Shown here: positions 61,720 to 64,000 of the stretch, one piece after another | How positions within the stretch are numbered: the stretch's first letter is position 1 | Layout: each line of letters opens with the position of its first letter | NCBI GenBank assembly: GCA_006226415.1 | Contig: SBGZ01000085.1 | Coordinates: 1 to 64,000 of the forward strand | Origin: Alphaproteobacteria bacterium | GTDB lineage: Bacteria > Pseudomonadota > Alphaproteobacteria > M2410 | Direction: 5' to 3' | Length of the DNA stretch: 64,000 bases | Made by a program: the position numbers and the translations under genes | The notes under the pieces: generated by a model | Databases searched by the model: none | The model's input: only the letters and a program-made list of their open reading frames with translations | Told to the model about the DNA's origin: nothing

Positions 61720-63258
61720 CTAGGAGTTGTAAATCGCTGTCACCAGCTCTCGGTGATCGGGCAACCGCCGAACATCCACTTCTGCTTTCCGCGTGTTTTG
61801 CGCGGCCCGCAGCTTGGCAAAATCCAAATCTGAAAACCAGGCTTCCTGCCCTTTGAGGTCCGGCAGATACTCCATGCCAAACAAGATCTGATGATAGCTG
61901 GTCGGGCCAAATGTTGGCGCATGGATCGGGATATCCTCAATCACCATGGGGCGATGACGCCACGCCTCAAGATAATTTTGAAGCCGGTCCGAAATTGTTT
62001 CCGGCTGACGATTTTCGATCCAGAAGTCGCTGTCGTCCCGGCGAGAAATGCAATAGTGCAGCTTGATAAAGTCAAATGTTGTCTCAAACCAGGCACTCAT
62101 GCGCTTGTTAAACTCAGACGCCATAAACGTCATGTCCCCTTGACGGGAAAACGTGTGGCAAAATCTGGAAAGTGAGAGCTCTACCTGGTGGATGCCTGTC
62201 GACTCCAGCGGCTCGATAAATCCCGAAGCAAGCCCAATGGACAAACAATTTTTAACCCAGGGTTTCTCGCGATAGCCGATCCGCATCTCCAGCTTCCGGG
62301 CATTAAGACCATCGCTCAGCGGCCCGGCATATTCCCGCAAGGTCTTTTCCGCCTCATCATCGCTGATATGCCGGCTTGAATAGACATGTCCGATCCCGCG
62401 CCGCTCAACAAGGCCAATGTCCCAGATCCAGCCATTGCTTTTCGCCGTCGAAGTCGTGAACGGTCGCACCGGCGCCTCAGGCGTTTCGTAAGGGATCTGT
62501 ACTGTCACCGCCCGGTCGCAAAACAACATATCCGTGCGATCAAGAAAGGGAGACCCGAGCTTCTTCTCAATCAGAAAGGCGCCGAACCCGGAGCAATCAA
62601 TGAAAAGATCTGCGACCAAATCCTCTTGATCCTTCACCTTCAATCGTTCAATCGCCCCATCTTCGCCAACAACAACCTCGCTAACATGGCCGATGCGATG
62701 CTCAACGCCATCCGCCGTCCCAATGGATTTCAGCAGCGATGCAAATCGCCCCGCATCAAAGTGATAAGCATAATTTAGTCTTTGCGGCCCCGGGGCCTCG
62801 CCGAACACGAAGGGCCCACGACCCGCCTCACAAACCATGCCCTGCGAGGTTATATAATCGACATAGCTCTTATGGTTTTGCTCGCGCGTGAGAAGCCAAT
62901 ACCCAGCAGCTTCTTCGCCCTTAACCTGAAAAGGCCTTTGAAAGGCGTGGTAGAAGCTGTTGCGCCGTCCGTTCTCAGGTAAATGCAGCCAATCATCAAA
63001 CCGAATGGCCTGCTTAAAGGTGGCCGAGGTCTCTCTCATGAATCGAGGCTCGTCCAGTCCAAAAAAATTGATGACTTTTCGAATTGTCGGGATGGTCGCT
63101 TCCCCGACACCAATGGTGCCCACGTCACTCGATTCGATCAAGGTAACCTGAACCGATCCCGGCTGACTGGATTGAAAATACCTCGCCAGATAGGCCGCAC
63201 TCAACCATCCGGCTGAACCGCCACCGACAACAGCAATTTTGTTAATTTGCTTCGTCAT
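61720..63258 (-). CDS. flavin-dependent halogenase (tryptophan-halogenase family)
   Basis: VVGGGSAGWLSAAYLAR, GVGEATIPTI, SATFKQAIRFDDW (K79-equivalent context), GWIWDIGL (WxWxI motif variant), SGFIEPLESTGIH. Start at internal Met MTKQINKIAVVGGG. Confidence 0.9.
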   Translation of the reverse strand: MTKQINKIAVVGGGSAGWLSAAYLARYFQSSQPGSVQVTLIESSDVGTIGVGEATIPTIRKVINFFGLDEPRFMRETSATFKQAIRFDDWLHLPENGRRNSFYHAFQRPFQVKGEEAAGYWLLTREQNHKSYVDYITSQGMVCEAGRGPFVFGEAPGPQRLNYAYHFDAGRFASLLKSIGTADGVEHRIGHVSEVVVGEDGAIERLKVKDQEDLVADLFIDCSGFGAFLIEKKLGSPFLDRTDMLFCDRAVTVQIPYETPEAPVRPFTTSTAKSNGWIWDIGLVERRGIGHVYSSRHISDDEAEKTLREYAGPLSDGLNARKLEMRIGYREKPWVKNCLSIGLASGFIEPLESTGIHQVELSLSRFCHTFSRQGDMTFMASEFNKRMSAWFETTFDFIKLHYCISRRDDSDFWIENRQPETISDRLQNYLEAWRHRPMVIEDIPIHAPTFGPTSYHQILFGMEYLPDLKGQEAWFSDLDFAKLRAAQNTRKAEVDVRRLPDHRELVTAIYNS

Positions 63259-63293
63259 TGCCCCCCGCAAATTGAATATTCTGCCCGCCTTGA

Positions 63294-64000
63294 TCACTCA
63301 CCCGGAAGATGGTGTTCATGCCCCTTATCACCAGGTCGCACCAACCTCCAGAGCCAGTCCAGGCCCCGCTTGATATCTTCAACGATGAGAACATTTGTCG
63401 GCACCATGATCAAGGTAATTACCGTGGCAAACAGAACGCCGAACCCAAGTGAAACCGCCATCGGGATAAGAAACTGAGACGACTTGGATTGATCAAGCAT
63501 CAAAGGCAACAGCCCAAAGAAAGTTGTCACAGATGTCAGAAACACGGGACGGAACCGCGCGACCCCTGCGTTCAACACTGCATGCTCAACCCTTTCGCCC
63601 GCCCGTGTCCGTTGATTAATATAATCAACCAGCACAAGGCTATCATTGACCAAAACGCCTAGAAGCGCCATGAGCCCCAATACGCTAAGGAAGGAAATAT
63701 ATATCCCCAAGATCCAGTGCCCCACCACGGCGCCAATCAAACCAAAGGGAATAACGGACATAATCACGATGGGCTGCGAATAAGACTTCAAGGGCAGAGC
63801 TAACAGACAATAGATGGCAAAGAGCACGCCAAAGAAAGCCATCTGCATGCTGCCCATGGCCTCCTGTTGTTGTTTGGCCTCGCCTTCCATGGAATAGGAA
63901 ATGCCCGGATATTGCATCAGAAGATTGTCGATATAATCCCTGATGTCACCCATGAGGACCGTCATATTGGTTTCTTCTTTATCCACATCCGCCGTCACCG
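63294..64000 (-). CDS. RND (AcrB/HAE1-like) efflux transporter permease, C-terminal part (truncated by window edge)
   Basis: GLIGAVVGHWILGIYISFLSVLGLMALLGVLVNDSLVLVDYINQRTRAGERVEHAVLNAGVARFRPVFLTSVTTFFGLLPLML: RND TM10-12 signature. Confidence 0.92.
   Translation of the reverse strand, partial: VTADVDKEETNMTVLMGDIRDYIDNLLMQYPGISYSMEGEAKQQQEAMGSMQMAFFGVLFAIYCLLALPLKSYSQPIVIMSVIPFGLIGAVVGHWILGIYISFLSVLGLMALLGVLVNDSLVLVDYINQRTRAGERVEHAVLNAGVARFRPVFLTSVTTFFGLLPLMLDQSKSSQFLIPMAVSLGFGVLFATVITLIMVPTNVLIVEDIKRGLDWLWRLVRPGDKGHEHHLPGE

Noticed and set aside
1-64000. Mobile elements, prophage, CRISPR arrays, toxin-antitoxin or defence islands
   Set aside because: No transposase, integrase other than XerD, direct-repeat array, or known defence gene signature was seen.

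Overview
The window looks like a contiguous chromosomal segment of an alphaproteobacterium. This is inferred from gene content and order: lysC-ptsP-rodZ-like-ispG-prfA-prmC-DUF4167-clpB; mutT-argJ-ppiC-secA; xerD-aroK-aroB-CorC-like; bolA-J domain-cobS-cobT; Suv3-like helicase-S4-TerB-fdxA-carD. About 0-53 kb is mostly housekeeping genes, with no prophage, IS element, CRISPR array, rRNA or tRNA that I can support. The most accessory-looking part is about 53-64 kb. It holds a tightly packed minus-strand run (GST, two acyl-CoA dehydrogenases, a membrane-tethered DUF1330-like protein, a type I sulfatase, a long GST and a membrane-anchored metallo-beta-lactamase-fold hydrolase), then an SPFH protein, a flavin-dependent (tryptophan-type) halogenase and an RND efflux permease cut by the window edge. 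Other points of interest are a secreted, possibly TIMP/NTR-like protein between cobS and cobT, an orphan LanC-like cyclase, an orphan Flp pilin missing from the ORF track, a divergent VUT/YhhQ-like membrane protein, and a possible short RNA before carD. I found no system I can firmly call undescribed. The 53-60.5 kb operon and the halogenase/RND pair are the best candidates. All product names come from reading motifs and recalling family sequences; no database search was run.
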